DNA from: Pseudomonas sp. R-28-1W-6
Lineage (GTDB): Bacteria > Pseudomonadota > Gammaproteobacteria > Pseudomonadales > Pseudomonadaceae
Assembly: GCF_009799925.1 (NCBI RefSeq)
Contig: NZ_WELK01000001.1
Location: 186,001 to 250,000 of the forward strand
Direction of reading: 5' to 3'
Length of the DNA: 64,000 nt
Positions within the stretch are counted from its first letter, which is position 1. Each line of letters opens with the position of its first letter. The notes beneath the pieces are model-generated. The model had not been told where the DNA came from. It searched no databases and worked only from the letters and a program-made list of their open reading frames with translations. This document shows, piece by piece, positions 18,406-29,624 of the stretch. Both the position numbers and the translations under genes were made by a program.

Positions 18406-18873
18406 ATGAGCCTGTACCTGCTGCTCAAGACCCTGCACATCCTTAGCGCCACCCTGCTGTTCGGCACCGGCCTGGGCTCGGCCTACTACGCCCTGCGCGC
18501 CTGGCGCAGCGGCGAGCTGCAGGTGATCGCCACGACCTTCCGCCACCTGGTCACCGCCGACTGGCTGTTCATCGCCACCAGCGCGGTGTTCCAGCCGCTC
18601 AGCGGCCTGGCCCTGGCGAAGATCGCCGGCTGGCCGCTGAACCACCTGTGGCTGCTGTGGAGCGCCGGGCTGTTCGTGTTCGCCGGGCTGTGCTGGCTGC
18701 CGGTGCTGTGGCTGCAGATCCGCGTGCGCAACCTGGCCCGCCAGGCCCTGCGCGACGGCACGCCGCTGCCGGAGCGGGCCAACCGCTACATGCGCATCTG
18801 GTTCGTGCTGGGCTGGCCGGCGTTCCTGGCCTTTATCGCGATCTTCTGGCTGATGGTGGCCAAGCCGCTATAG
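18406..18873 (+). CDS. DUF2269 integral membrane protein (copy 2)
   Basis: 155 residues, four predicted membrane helices. Begins MSLYLLLKTLHILSATLLFG, the characteristic start of the DUF2269 family, and contains AGWPLNHLWLLWSAGLF, parallel to the previous protein. Short basic loop ERANRYMRIWF before the last helix. No function is known for the family. Tandem paralogue of the gene at 17928-18368; a GTGCGC hairpin of the dispersed repeat family follows at 18901. Confidence 0.8.
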   Translation: MSLYLLLKTLHILSATLLFGTGLGSAYYALRAWRSGELQVIATTFRHLVTADWLFIATSAVFQPLSGLALAKIAGWPLNHLWLLWSAGLFVFAGLCWLPVLWLQIRVRNLARQALRDGTPLPERANRYMRIWFVLGWPAFLAFIAIFWLMVAKPL

Positions 18874-18900
18874 CGCAGCGGCGCCACGGATAAGGCCCTC

Positions 18901-18921
18901 GGTGCGCATGGCGCACCCTAC
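18901..18921. repeat. dispersed palindrome, GTGCGC type
   Basis: GGTGCGC (18901-18907), loop ATG, GCGCACC (18911-18917), then CTAC. Matches the right half of the 50279-50334 element and the inverted end of the 3976-4058 element. Lies in the convergent gap between the DUF2269 and HAD genes, where it may act as a terminator or mRNA stabiliser. Confidence 0.65.
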
Positions 18922-18937
18922 TAGACCGAGCTGACAC

Positions 18938-19591
18938 TCAGCGCAGCGAAATCACCGGCCAGCCGCGCTCGCCGGCGATGCCGCGCAGCGTGTCGTCCGG
19001 GTCCACCGCCACCGGGTGGGCGACCTTCTCGAGCAGCGGCAGGTCGTTGCGCGAGTCGCTGTAGAAGTAGCTGTCATCCAGGTTCAGGCCGCTGTCCTGC
19101 AGCCACTGGCCGAGGCGCACCACCTTGCCCTCCTGGTAGCAGGGAATGCCGGCCAGCTGCCCGGTGTAGCGGCCATCCTGCATGCCGCACTCGGTGGCCA
19201 ACAGGGTGTCGACGCCCAGGCGTGCGGCAATCGGCGCGGTGACGAAGCGGTTGGTGGCGGTGATGATCACCAGCTTGTCGCCGGCCTCGCGGTGCTGCGC
19301 CAGCAGCGCCTCACCCTTGGCCAGGATGATCGGCTCGATCACCTCGGCCATGAACTCCGCCTGCCACTGCGCCAGCTCCTGGGCGCCGGTGCGGCCGAGA
19401 ATCGCCTGGCTGAAGTTCTGGTAGGCCACCACGTCGAGCCTGCCGGCGCAGTAGTCGGCATAGAAGGCATCGTTGCGCGCCTGGTACTCGGCGGCATCGA
19501 CCCGGCCACGCTGACAGAGGAATTCGCCCCAGCTGTGGTCGCTGTCGCCGGCGAGCAGGGTGTTGTCGAGGTCGAAGAGGGCAAGGCGCAC
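18938..19591 (-). CDS. HAD-IB family phosphatase (possible histidinol-phosphatase)
   Basis: 217 residues with a GTG start at 19591, preceded by AGGTG. HAD hydrolase of the SerB/CicA subclass: motif [14 protein letters not shown] (nucleophile and acid Asp), motif [12 protein letters not shown], motif III/IV region [10 protein letters not shown] and [14 protein letters not shown]. Helical cap between motifs I and II (C1 type). I recall that the P. aeruginosa homologue beside rppH was reported as a histidinol-phosphate phosphatase; I cannot verify this here. It is divergent from rppH. Confidence 0.85.
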   Translation of the reverse strand: MRLALFDLDNTLLAGDSDHSWGEFLCQRGRVDAAEYQARNDAFYADYCAGRLDVVAYQNFSQAILGRTGAQELAQWQAEFMAEVIEPIILAKGEALLAQHREAGDKLVIITATNRFVTAPIAARLGVDTLLATECGMQDGRYTGQLAGIPCYQEGKVVRLGQWLQDSGLNLDDSYFYSDSRNDLPLLEKVAHPVAVDPDDTLRGIAGERGWPVISLR

Positions 19592-19736
19592 GTCGTTTCA
19601 CCTGAATCTGGAGGGCCGAAAAGGCCGCCAGAATAGCCGCTTTTGCCTTCAGTGCCCATTCGCCGGGCCGCGCGTTTGCTGCGCCCGCGGCCTTTGTGGA
19701 ACAATGCGGGCATATGCGTTTTCAAGGTGTTTTGTC

Positions 19737-20216
19737 GTGATCGATTCCGATGGTTTCCGCCCCAATGTCGGCATCATCCTGACCAATGATATTGGCCAGG
19801 TGCTCTGGGCGCGGCGGATCAACCAGGATGCCTGGCAATTTCCCCAGGGAGGCATCAATCCCCAGGAGTCGCCGGAGCAGGCCCTGTACCGCGAACTTAA
19901 CGAAGAAGTCGGTCTCGAAGAGCAGGATGTGAAGATTCTCGCCTGCACCCGGGGCTGGTTGCGCTATCGTCTGCCGCAACGTCTGGTACGCACCCACAGC
20001 CAGCCGCTGTGCATCGGCCAGAAACAGAAGTGGTTTCTCCTGCGCCTGACCGGCGCCGAAGAGCGGGTACGCATGGACCTGACCGGCAAGCCGGAGTTCG
20101 ACGGCTGGCGCTGGGTCAGCTACTGGTACCCGCTGGGCCAGGTCGTTACATTCAAGCGCGAGGTCTACCGTCGCGCCCTCAAGGAATTAGCCCCGCGCCT
20201 GCTGGCGCGCGACTGA
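19737..20216 (+). CDS. rppH: RNA pyrophosphohydrolase RppH
   Basis: 159 residues from a GTG at 19737 (protein begins [15 protein letters not shown]), the family's usual start, with AAGGTG upstream; the upstream open frame overlaps the divergent gene. Nudix hydrolase that removes pyrophosphate from the 5' triphosphate of mRNAs to trigger decay. Nudix box [20 protein letters not shown] with EVGL following, near residues 38-60, complete with catalytic glutamates. The gene is followed by ptsP after 11 bp, an arrangement conserved in many gamma-proteobacteria. Confidence 0.95.
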   Translation: MIDSDGFRPNVGIILTNDIGQVLWARRINQDAWQFPQGGINPQESPEQALYRELNEEVGLEEQDVKILACTRGWLRYRLPQRLVRTHSQPLCIGQKQKWFLLRLTGAEERVRMDLTGKPEFDGWRWVSYWYPLGQVVTFKREVYRRALKELAPRLLARD

Positions 20217-20227
20217 CGGAAACGAGC

Positions 20228-22510
20228 ATGCTCAACACGCTGCGCAAGATCGTCCAGGAAGTAAACGCCGCCAAGGATCTCAAGGCAGCGCTGACGATCA
20301 TCGTGCAGCGGGTCAAGGAGGCCATGGGCAGCCAAGTCTGCTCGGTCTACCTGCTCGACCCGGAGACCTCGCGTTTCGTGCTGATGGCCACCGAAGGCCT
20401 GAACAAGCGCTCCATCGGCAAGGTCAGCATGGCCTTGAACGAGGGCCTGGTCGGCCTGGTCGGCACCCGCGAGGAGCCGCTCAACCTCGAACACGCCTCC
20501 GAACACCCGCGCTACCGCTACTTCCCGGAAACCGGCGAGGAGCGCTACGCCTCCTTCCTCGGTGCGCCGATCATCCACCACCGCCGGGTGATGGGCGTAC
20601 TGGTGGTGCAGCAGAAGGAACGCCGCCAGTTCGACGAAGGCGAGGAAGCCTTCCTGGTGACCATGAGCGCGCAACTGGCCGGGGTCATCGCCCATGCCGA
20701 GGCGACCGGCTCGATCCGCGGCCTCGGCAAGCAGGGCAAGGGCATCCAGGAAGCGCGCTTCGTCGGCGTGCCCGGTTCGCCCGGCGCCGCCATCGGCAGC
20801 GCCGTGGTGGTGCTGCCGCCGGCCGACCTGGACGTGGTGCCGGACAAACCGATCGACGATGTCGAGGCCGAGGTCGAACGCTTCAAGCTGGCCCTGGAAG
20901 CCGTCCGCGCGGACATGCGCGCGCTGTCCAGCAAACTGGCCAACCAGCTGCGCCCGGAAGAGCGCGCGCTGTTCGACGTCTACCTGATGATGCTCGACGA
21001 CGCCTCCATGGGCCTCGAAGTGAAACGCGTGATCCGTACCACCGGCCAGTGGGCCCAGGGTGCCTTGCGCCAGGTGGTGCTGGATCACGTCAAGCGCTTC
21101 GAGCTGATGGACGACGCCTACCTGCGCGAACGCGCCTCGGATGTGCGCGACCTCGGCCGCCGCCTGCTCGCCTACCTGCAGGAAGAGCGCAAGCAGAACC
21201 TGGTCTACCCCGACCACACCATCCTGGTCAGCGAGGAAGTCACCCCGGCCATGCTCGGCGAGGTGCCGGAAGGCAAGCTGGTCGGCCTGGTCTCGGTGCA
21301 GGGCTCGGGCAACTCGCACGTGGCCATTCTCGCCCGCGCCATGGGCATCCCCACGGTCATGGGCGTGGTCGACCTGCCCTATTCCAAGGTCGACGGCATC
21401 CAGCTGATCGTCGACGGCTACCACGGCGAGGTGTTCACCAACCCCAGCGAGCTGCTGTGCAAGCAGTACGCCGAAGTGGTCGAGGAAGAACGCCAGCTGT
21501 CCCAGGGCCTCGACGCCCTGCGCGAGCTGCCCTGCGAAACCCTCGACGGCCAGCGCCTGCCGCTGTGGGTCAACACCGGCCTGCTGGCCGACGTGAAGCG
21601 TGCCCAGGAACGCGGCGCCGAAGGCGTCGGCCTGTACCGCACGGAAGTGCCGTTCATGAACGGCGAGCGCTTCCCCAGCGAGAAGGAACAGCTGGCCACC
21701 TACCGCGAGCAGCTGGCCGCCTTCCACCCGCTGCCGGTGACCATGCGCACCCTGGACATCGGCGGCGACAAGGCGCTGAGCTATTTCCCGATCAAGGAAA
21801 GCAACCCCTTCCTCGGCTGGCGCGGCATCCGCATCACCCTCGACCACCCGGAAATCTTCCTGGTCCAGGTGCGCGCCATGCTCAAGGCCAGCGAGGGCCT
21901 GAACAACCTGCGCATCCTGCTGCCCATGATTTCCGGCATCCAGGAACTGGAAGAGGCCCTGCACCTGATCCACCGCGCCTGGGGCGAAGTACGCGACGAA
22001 GGCGTCGACGTGCCGCTGCCGCCGGTGGGCGTGATGATCGAGATTCCCGCGGCGGTCTACCAGGTGCGCGACCTGGCACGCCAGGTCGACTTCCTCTCGG
22101 TCGGCTCGAATGACCTGACGCAATATCTATTGGCGGTCGACCGCAACAACCCGCGGGTCGCCGACCTCTACGACTTCCTCCACCCAGCCGTGCTGCACGC
22201 CCTGACCCTGGTCATCGCCGGCGCCCATGCCGAGGGCAAGCCGGTGAGCATCTGCGGCGAGATGGCCGGCGACCCGGCCGCGGCCGTATTGCTGCTGGCC
22301 ATGGGCTTCGACAGCCTGTCGATGAACGCCACCAACCTGCCCAAGGTCAAGTGGCTGCTGCGCCAGATCAGCCTGAGCAAGGCCAAGGAGCTGCTCGAAC
22401 AGCTGCTGCGCATGGACAACCCGCAGGTGATCCACAGCACCCTGCACCTGGCCCTGCGCAACCTCGGCCTGGGCCGGGTGATCAATCCGGCGGCGACCAT
22501 CCAGAGCTGA
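20228..22510 (+). CDS. ptsP: nitrogen-PTS enzyme I (EI-Ntr)
   Basis: 760 residues from ATG at 20228 (MLNTLRKIVQEVNAAKDL). First phosphocarrier of the regulatory PTS-Ntr: autophosphorylates with PEP and passes the group to NPr. N-terminal GAF domain (about 15-160) that senses nitrogen status, a linker with SPGAAIGSAVV (EI N-domain start, near 180), the active-site His in GSGNSHVAILARAMG near residue 360, and the C-terminal PEP-binding barrel with GLYRTEVPFM and GSNDLTQYLLAVDRNN. Length matches the 759-residue P. aeruginosa protein. Co-transcribed with rppH; a strong terminator follows. Confidence 0.96.
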   Translation: MLNTLRKIVQEVNAAKDLKAALTIIVQRVKEAMGSQVCSVYLLDPETSRFVLMATEGLNKRSIGKVSMALNEGLVGLVGTREEPLNLEHASEHPRYRYFPETGEERYASFLGAPIIHHRRVMGVLVVQQKERRQFDEGEEAFLVTMSAQLAGVIAHAEATGSIRGLGKQGKGIQEARFVGVPGSPGAAIGSAVVVLPPADLDVVPDKPIDDVEAEVERFKLALEAVRADMRALSSKLANQLRPEERALFDVYLMMLDDASMGLEVKRVIRTTGQWAQGALRQVVLDHVKRFELMDDAYLRERASDVRDLGRRLLAYLQEERKQNLVYPDHTILVSEEVTPAMLGEVPEGKLVGLVSVQGSGNSHVAILARAMGIPTVMGVVDLPYSKVDGIQLIVDGYHGEVFTNPSELLCKQYAEVVEEERQLSQGLDALRELPCETLDGQRLPLWVNTGLLADVKRAQERGAEGVGLYRTEVPFMNGERFPSEKEQLATYREQLAAFHPLPVTMRTLDIGGDKALSYFPIKESNPFLGWRGIRITLDHPEIFLVQVRAMLKASEGLNNLRILLPMISGIQELEEALHLIHRAWGEVRDEGVDVPLPPVGVMIEIPAAVYQVRDLARQVDFLSVGSNDLTQYLLAVDRNNPRVADLYDFLHPAVLHALTLVIAGAHAEGKPVSICGEMAGDPAAAVLLLAMGFDSLSMNATNLPKVKWLLRQISLSKAKELLEQLLRMDNPQVIHSTLHLALRNLGLGRVINPAATIQS

Positions 22511-22635
22511 AGCCCCGCTCCCGATCCAGAACCAGGCCCGGCCGAAATGGCCAGGGCAGCAGAGTGGCTGACCCTCACGCAGGGCATTGCCCCACCTGCA
22601 GATGCCTTCCAGACCGACTACCTGGCAGACGCTGA

Positions 22636-22671
22636 AAACAGAAAGGGCCACTTCCGTGGCCCTTTCTGTTT
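22636..22671. terminator. bidirectional terminator between ptsP and spuH
   Basis: Perfect 16-bp inverted repeat: AAACAGAAAGGGCCAC (22636-22651), loop TTCC, GTGGCCCTTTCTGTTT (22656-22671), with T-tracts on both strands. It serves the convergent ptsP and spu operons. Confidence 0.93.
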
Positions 22672-22687
22672 TTTGCTAGCAGCAGGA

Positions 22688-23551
22688 TCAGGCGGGTTGC
22701 GCCGACCAGGTCTCGCTGGTGGTTTCTTCCATGGCCTGCTGGATCGCGCGCTTGCGCTTTTCCTCGGCGCGGCGGGCGAAGTACCAGGCGAAGAAGGTGA
22801 AGATCGACACGGTCAGCAGGATCAGGCTGGCCACCGCGTTGATCTCCGGCTTCACGCCCAGGCGCACGGCGGAAAACACTTCCATCGGCAGGGTGGTGGA
22901 GCCCGGACCGGAGACGAAGCTGGCCAGCACCAGGTCGTCCAGCGACAGGGCGAAGGACATCATGCCGCCGGCCGCCAGGGACGGCGCGATCATCGGGATG
23001 GTGATCAGGAAGAACACCTTCCACGGCTTGGCACCGAGGTCCATGGCCGCCTCTTCGATGGACAGATCCAGCTCACGCAGGCGCGCCGATACCACCACCG
23101 CCACGTAGGCGGCGCAGAAGGTGGTGTGGGCAATCCAGATGGTCAGGATGCCGCGCTCGGCTGGCCAGCCGGTCAGCTGGGCCATGGCCACGAACAGCAG
23201 CAGCAGCGACAGGCCGGTGATCACCTCGGGCATCACCAGCGGCGCGGTGACCAGGCCACCGAACAGGGTGCGGCCCTTGAAGCGGGTAACCCGGGTCAGC
23301 ACGAAGGCCGCCACGGTACCCAGCGCCACGGCGGCGATCGCCGTGTAGCAGGCGATCTCCAGGGAGCGCATCACCGAGCCCATCAGCTGGCTGTTGTCGA
23401 GCAGGCCGACATACCACTTCAGCGACCAGCCGCCCCAGACGGTGACCAGCTTGGAGGCGTTGAAGGAGTAGATGACCATGATCAGCATGGGCAGGTAGAT
23501 GAACGTCAGGCCGGCCCAGAGCATTACATTGGAGAAACTGAAACGTTTCAT
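22688..23551 (-). CDS. spuH: polyamine ABC transporter permease SpuH
   Basis: 287 residues, PotI-type inner-membrane permease with about six helices (first at VMLWAGLTFIYLPMLIMVIYSF). The EAA coupling loop is IEEAAMDLGAKPWKVFFLI near residue 170. Last gene of the spu operon; its start overlaps the spuG stop by 4 bp (ATGA), so translation is coupled. Works with SpuG, SpuF and the binding proteins SpuD/SpuE to import putrescine and spermidine. Confidence 0.95.
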   Translation of the reverse strand: MKRFSFSNVMLWAGLTFIYLPMLIMVIYSFNASKLVTVWGGWSLKWYVGLLDNSQLMGSVMRSLEIACYTAIAAVALGTVAAFVLTRVTRFKGRTLFGGLVTAPLVMPEVITGLSLLLLFVAMAQLTGWPAERGILTIWIAHTTFCAAYVAVVVSARLRELDLSIEEAAMDLGAKPWKVFFLITIPMIAPSLAAGGMMSFALSLDDLVLASFVSGPGSTTLPMEVFSAVRLGVKPEINAVASLILLTVSIFTFFAWYFARRAEEKRKRAIQQAMEETTSETWSAQPA

Positions 23552-24456
23552 GCGCGGCCCTCCATCTCTTTAGCCTGGTTACGGTTGAACAGGATAATGG
23601 GCACGATCAGGATCGCCAGCATCACCACCGCCAGGGCGGAAGCCACCGGCCAGTCGCGGTTGTTGAAGAATTCCTGCCACAGCACCTTGCCGATCATCAG
23701 GGTCTCCGGACCGCCAAGCAGCTCGGGGATGACGAACTCGCCGACCACCGGGATGAACACCAGCATGCTGCCGGCGACGATGCCGTTCTTCGACAGCGGC
23801 ACGGTGATCTTCCAGAAGCTATTGAAGTTGCTCGAACCGAGGTCCGCGGCGGCTTCCAACAGGCTGTGATCGTGCTTCACCAGGTTGGCGTAGAGCGGCA
23901 GGATCATGAACGGCAGGTACGAATAGACCACGCCGATGTACACCGCCAGGTTGGTGTTGAGGATCTGCAGCGGCTCGTCGATCAGCCCGATGGACTGCAG
24001 GAAGCCATTGAGCAGGCCGTTGTTACTGAGGATGCCCATCCAGGCGTAGACGCGGATCAGGATCGCGGTCCAGGTCGGCATCATGATCAGCAGCAGCAGG
24101 GTGGTCTGCATTTCCTTGCTTGCGCGGGCGATGGCATAGGCCATCGGGTAACCGATCAGCAGGCAGAGCAGGGTGCTGATGCTGGCCATCTTCAGCGAGC
24201 CTAGGTAGGCCGCCACGTACAGCTCATCCTCGGTGAGGAAGATGTAGTTGCCCAGGTTGAGCACCAGCGACAGCTGATTCTCGGCCCAGGTCCAGACCTC
24301 GGTGTAGGGCGGAATGGCCACGTCGGCTTCGGCGAAGCTGATCTTAAGGACGATGAAGAACGGCAGTAGGAAGAACATGAACAGCCAGAGGAACGGCACG
24401 CCGATCACAGCATGCCGCCCCCTCGGCAGGTAGCGCTTGAGTCGAGAGATTTTCAT
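23548..24456 (-). CDS. spuG: polyamine ABC transporter permease SpuG
   Basis: 302 residues from ATG at 24456 (MKISRLKRYLPRGRH); the longer frame runs into spuF. PotH-type permease: basic N-terminus, about six helices beginning VIGVPFLWLFMFFLLPFFIV, and EAA loop LEAAADLGSSNFNSFWKIT near residue 210. Overlaps spuF by 4 bp at its start and spuH by 4 bp at its end, so F-G-H are one translationally coupled block, in contrast to the hairpin-separated genes upstream. Confidence 0.95.
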   Translation of the reverse strand: MKISRLKRYLPRGRHAVIGVPFLWLFMFFLLPFFIVLKISFAEADVAIPPYTEVWTWAENQLSLVLNLGNYIFLTEDELYVAAYLGSLKMASISTLLCLLIGYPMAYAIARASKEMQTTLLLLIMMPTWTAILIRVYAWMGILSNNGLLNGFLQSIGLIDEPLQILNTNLAVYIGVVYSYLPFMILPLYANLVKHDHSLLEAAADLGSSNFNSFWKITVPLSKNGIVAGSMLVFIPVVGEFVIPELLGGPETLMIGKVLWQEFFNNRDWPVASALAVVMLAILIVPIILFNRNQAKEMEGRA

Positions 24457-25607
24457 GCTTGCAGTACCACGCCGCTGTCGTCTTCCCAATACACCACCAC
24501 CGCATCGTCCCAGGTCGGGCGCTTGCCGCGGCGCTCGGCGTTGGCGATGAAGCACTGCACGATCTGCCCGGAGGACAGCTTGACGTGGTACACCGAGTGG
24601 CCGCCGAGGTAGGCGATGTCATGCACGGTGCCGCCGCACCAGTTGTAGTTGGGGTGCTCGTGGTCGGCAGGCAACTGGGTGGCCATCAGCAGTTTTTCCG
24701 GACGCAGGGCGTAGCTGACCGACTTGGTCTCGGCCCGGGTGCTGACGCCGTGGCCGATGTAGATCGGCCTGTCCAGGTGCGGGCAGCTGATGATCGCGTG
24801 GTCCGCTTCGTCGGTGGTGATCACCCCGTCGAACAGGTTGACGTTGCCGATGAACTCGCAGACCAGGCGGCTGGCCGGGGTCTCGTAGATGTCCACCGGG
24901 CTGCCGATCTGGGCAATCCAGCCGAGGTGCATGATGGCGATGCGCTGGGCCATGGTCATGGCCTCTTCCTGGTCGTGGGTCACCATCACACAGGTCACGC
25001 CGACGCGCTCGATGATTTCCACCAGCTCCAGCTGCATCTGCGAACGCAGCTTCTTGTCCAGCGCACCCATCGGCTCGTCGAGCAGCAGCAGCTTGGGACG
25101 CTTGGCCAGGGAACGGGCCAGGGCCACGCGCTGGCGCTGGCCACCGGACAGCTGGTGCGGCTTGCGCCGGGCGTACTGGGTCATGTGCACCAGCTTGAGC
25201 ATCTCGGCCACGCGCTCGTCGATCTCGGCCTTGGGCAGCTTGTCCTGCTGCAGGCCGAAGGCGATGTTCTGCGCCACGGTCATGTGCGGGAACAGGGCAT
25301 AGGACTGGAACATCATGTTGATCGGCCGCTCGTAGGGCGGCATGTCGGTGATGTCCACGCCGTCCAGCAGGATGCGCCCGGAGGTGGGGCGCTCGAAGCC
25401 GGCGAGCATGCGCAGCAGGGTCGACTTGCCGGAGCCGGAGCCGCCGAGCAGGGCGAAGATCTCGCCCTTGTTGATGGTCAGCGAGACGTCTTCGACGGCG
25501 ATGGTTTCGTCGAACTTCTTCGTCACGCGGTCAATTTTCACCAGCACCTCTTTGGGTTGCTGGTTGCCCTCTAGGGCTTTCTTGTAGGCGCTGGAGGCAA
25601 CGGCCAT
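24453..25607 (-). CDS. spuF: polyamine ABC transporter ATPase SpuF
   Basis: 384 residues from ATG at 25607, which has GGGAG 9 bp upstream; an ATG at 25628 is in frame but lacks a site. PotG-type ATPase: Walker A LGGSGSGKST near residue 60, signature [15 protein letters not shown], Walker B LLLLDEPMGALDKK, H-loop [15 protein letters not shown], and a C-terminal TOBE domain (YALRPEKLLMATQL). Supplies energy for polyamine uptake through SpuGH. Confidence 0.96.
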   Translation of the reverse strand: MAVASSAYKKALEGNQQPKEVLVKIDRVTKKFDETIAVEDVSLTINKGEIFALLGGSGSGKSTLLRMLAGFERPTSGRILLDGVDITDMPPYERPINMMFQSYALFPHMTVAQNIAFGLQQDKLPKAEIDERVAEMLKLVHMTQYARRKPHQLSGGQRQRVALARSLAKRPKLLLLDEPMGALDKKLRSQMQLELVEIIERVGVTCVMVTHDQEEAMTMAQRIAIMHLGWIAQIGSPVDIYETPASRLVCEFIGNVNLFDGVITTDEADHAIISCPHLDRPIYIGHGVSTRAETKSVSYALRPEKLLMATQLPADHEHPNYNWCGGTVHDIAYLGGHSVYHVKLSSGQIVQCFIANAERRGKRPTWDDAVVVYWEDDSGVVLQA

Positions 25608-25633
25608 TTTGCAAAACTCCCGGAACATTTAGG

Positions 25634-25654
25634 GCCCGGTCACCAGGACCGGGC
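25634..25654 (-). repeat. intercistronic hairpin spuE-spuF
   Basis: GCCCGGTC (25634-25641), loop ACCAG, GACCGGGC (25647-25654): perfect 8-bp stem in the 53-bp gap, 7 nt after the spuE stop on the mRNA and without a T-tract. Likely an mRNA processing or stability element. Confidence 0.75.
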
Positions 25655-25660
25655 AAAGAC

Positions 25661-26758
<1,098 letters not shown>

Positions 26759-26786
26759 TCAGTCCTCTTTATTGTTGCTATTCAGG

Positions 26787-26895
26787 CCGTTACACACGAC
26801 CAGGGGCTTGATAACTCGTCCTGCCGATTCCGCAAATTCAGGCCAATCGCCCAGCCGTCCGCGCACGGAGCTGTGTGGGGGCTCGTGTGTAACGG
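26787..26895. repeat. 13-bp perfect inverted repeat bracketing the spuD-spuE gap
   Basis: CCGTTACACACGA (26787-26799) and TCGTGTGTAACGG (26883-26895) are perfect inverted copies 83 bp apart in the 211-bp spuD-spuE gap, so the RNA between them could close into a long stem-loop. Inside is no open frame with a ribosome site. Purpose unknown; processing, attenuation or a small RNA are possible. Confidence 0.6.
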
Positions 26896-26931
26896 TAGAC
26901 GGAAATGGCACATGAACCTCCTGGCGGGTCC

Positions 26932-26951
26932 CCGGCGGGAACACCCGCCGG
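26932..26951 (-). repeat. intercistronic hairpin after spuD
   Basis: CCGGCGGG (26932-26939), loop AACA, CCCGCCGG (26944-26951): perfect 8-bp stem 15 nt behind the spuD stop, no T-tract. One of a series of hairpins in the spu gaps. Confidence 0.75.
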
Positions 26952-26966
26952 AGGGTGTCGCTGTGG

Positions 26967-28187
<1,221 letters not shown>

Positions 28188-29561
28188 TTAGACCAATACT
28201 GCACGGGCGGTGAGATCGAGGCACTTGCGTGCTTTTTCAATCAGCTCGTCGATCTCGCTTTTGCTGATAACCAGTGGCGGCGCGATGATCATGGTGTCGC
28301 CCACGGCGCGCATGATCAGTCCGTTGTCGAAACAGTGGCCGCGGCAGATCATGCCCACGCCCAGCTCGCTCGGGAAACGCTCGCGGGTCTCTTTGTCCTT
28401 CGCCAGTTCGATGGCGCCGAGCATGCCCACACCGCGGACTTCGCCCACCAGCGGATGATCCGCCAGCTCACGAAGACGCTGCTGCAAATATGGTGCCGTT
28501 TCCGCCTTGACCCGCTCGATGATCTTTTCTTCACGCAGCAGGCGGATGTTGGCCAGGCCGACGGCGGCCGCCACCGGGTGCCCGGAATAGGTGAAGCCGT
28601 GGTTGAAGTCGCCACCGGCATTGATCACGTCGAACACCTTGTCGCTGACGATCAGGCCGCCCATCGGCACGTAGCCGGAGGTCAGGCCCTTGGCGATGGT
28701 CATCAGGTCCGGCTGGTTACCGTAGAAATCGCTGCCGAACCACTCGCCGGTACGACCGAAACCGCAGATCACTTCGTCGGCGACGAACAGGATGTCGTAC
28801 TTGGCGAGAATCTCGCGGATGCGCGGCCAGTAGGTCTGCGGCGGGATGATCACGCCACCGGCGCCCTGGATCGGCTCGGCGATGAAGGCGGCGACATTCT
28901 CCTCGCCGACTTCGAGAATTTTCTTTTCCAGCTGATCGGCGGCCCAGATGCCGAACTCGTCCGGGCTCATCTCGCCACCCTCGCCGAACCAGTACGGCTG
29001 CGGGATGTGCACGATGCCCGGAATCGGCAGGTCGCCCTGCTCATGCATGTACTTCATGCCGCCCAGGCTGGCGCCGGCCACGGTGGAGCCGTGGTAGCCG
29101 TTGACGCGGCTGATGATCACCTTCTTGTTCGGCTGGCCCTTGCACGCCCAGTAGTGGCGAACCATGCGCAGCATGGTGTCGTTGCCTTCCGAACCGGAGC
29201 CGGTGAAGAACACGTGGTTCATGCCTTCCGGCGCGATCTCGGCGATGGCCTTAGCCAGCTCCAGCACCGGCGGGTGAGCGGTCATGAAGAAGGTGTTGTA
29301 GAACGGCAGCTCGCGCATCTGCGCCGCGGCCGCCTCGACCAGTTCCTCGCGGCCGTAGCCGACCGCCACGCACCACAGGCCGGCCATGCCGTCGAGCACC
29401 TTGTTGCCTTCGCTGTCCCACAGGTAGACGCCGTCGGCCTTGGTAATGATGCGCGGACCCTTCTCGTGCAGCTGCTGGTAATCGCTGAACGGCGCGAGGT
29501 GGTGCTCACGGCTCATGGCCTGCCACTCGCGGGTTTTCGGGTTGTTCGCTTGGTTAGTCAT
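28188..29561 (-). CDS. spuC: putrescine (polyamine):pyruvate aminotransferase SpuC
   Basis: 457 residues, class III PLP aminotransferase that converts putrescine with pyruvate to 4-aminobutyraldehyde and alanine. Features: FFTGSGSEGNDTMLRM near residue 115, INGYHGSTVAG-type motif (RVNGYHGSTVAGASLGG), Asp-PLP contact ILFVADEVICGFGRTG, and Schiff-base Lys in TIAKGLTSGYVPMGG near residue 290. GAGGTG precedes the ATG at 29561. Third gene of the spu operon. Confidence 0.95.
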   Translation of the reverse strand: MTNQANNPKTREWQAMSREHHLAPFSDYQQLHEKGPRIITKADGVYLWDSEGNKVLDGMAGLWCVAVGYGREELVEAAAAQMRELPFYNTFFMTAHPPVLELAKAIAEIAPEGMNHVFFTGSGSEGNDTMLRMVRHYWACKGQPNKKVIISRVNGYHGSTVAGASLGGMKYMHEQGDLPIPGIVHIPQPYWFGEGGEMSPDEFGIWAADQLEKKILEVGEENVAAFIAEPIQGAGGVIIPPQTYWPRIREILAKYDILFVADEVICGFGRTGEWFGSDFYGNQPDLMTIAKGLTSGYVPMGGLIVSDKVFDVINAGGDFNHGFTYSGHPVAAAVGLANIRLLREEKIIERVKAETAPYLQQRLRELADHPLVGEVRGVGMLGAIELAKDKETRERFPSELGVGMICRGHCFDNGLIMRAVGDTMIIAPPLVISKSEIDELIEKARKCLDLTARAVLV

Positions 29562-29584
29562 TATTCACCTCAGATAACGCAATC

Positions 29585-29621
29585 GGCGGGGTGCCGGACG
29601 GATTACCCGCCGGCACCCGCC
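29585..29621 (-). repeat. intercistronic hairpin spuB-spuC
   Basis: GGCGGGGTGCCGG (29585-29597) pairs with CCGGCACCCGCC (29610-29621) with a single bulged G, closing a 12-nt loop, in the 63-bp gap between spuB and spuC. Confidence 0.75.
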
Positions 29622-29624
29622 CCA

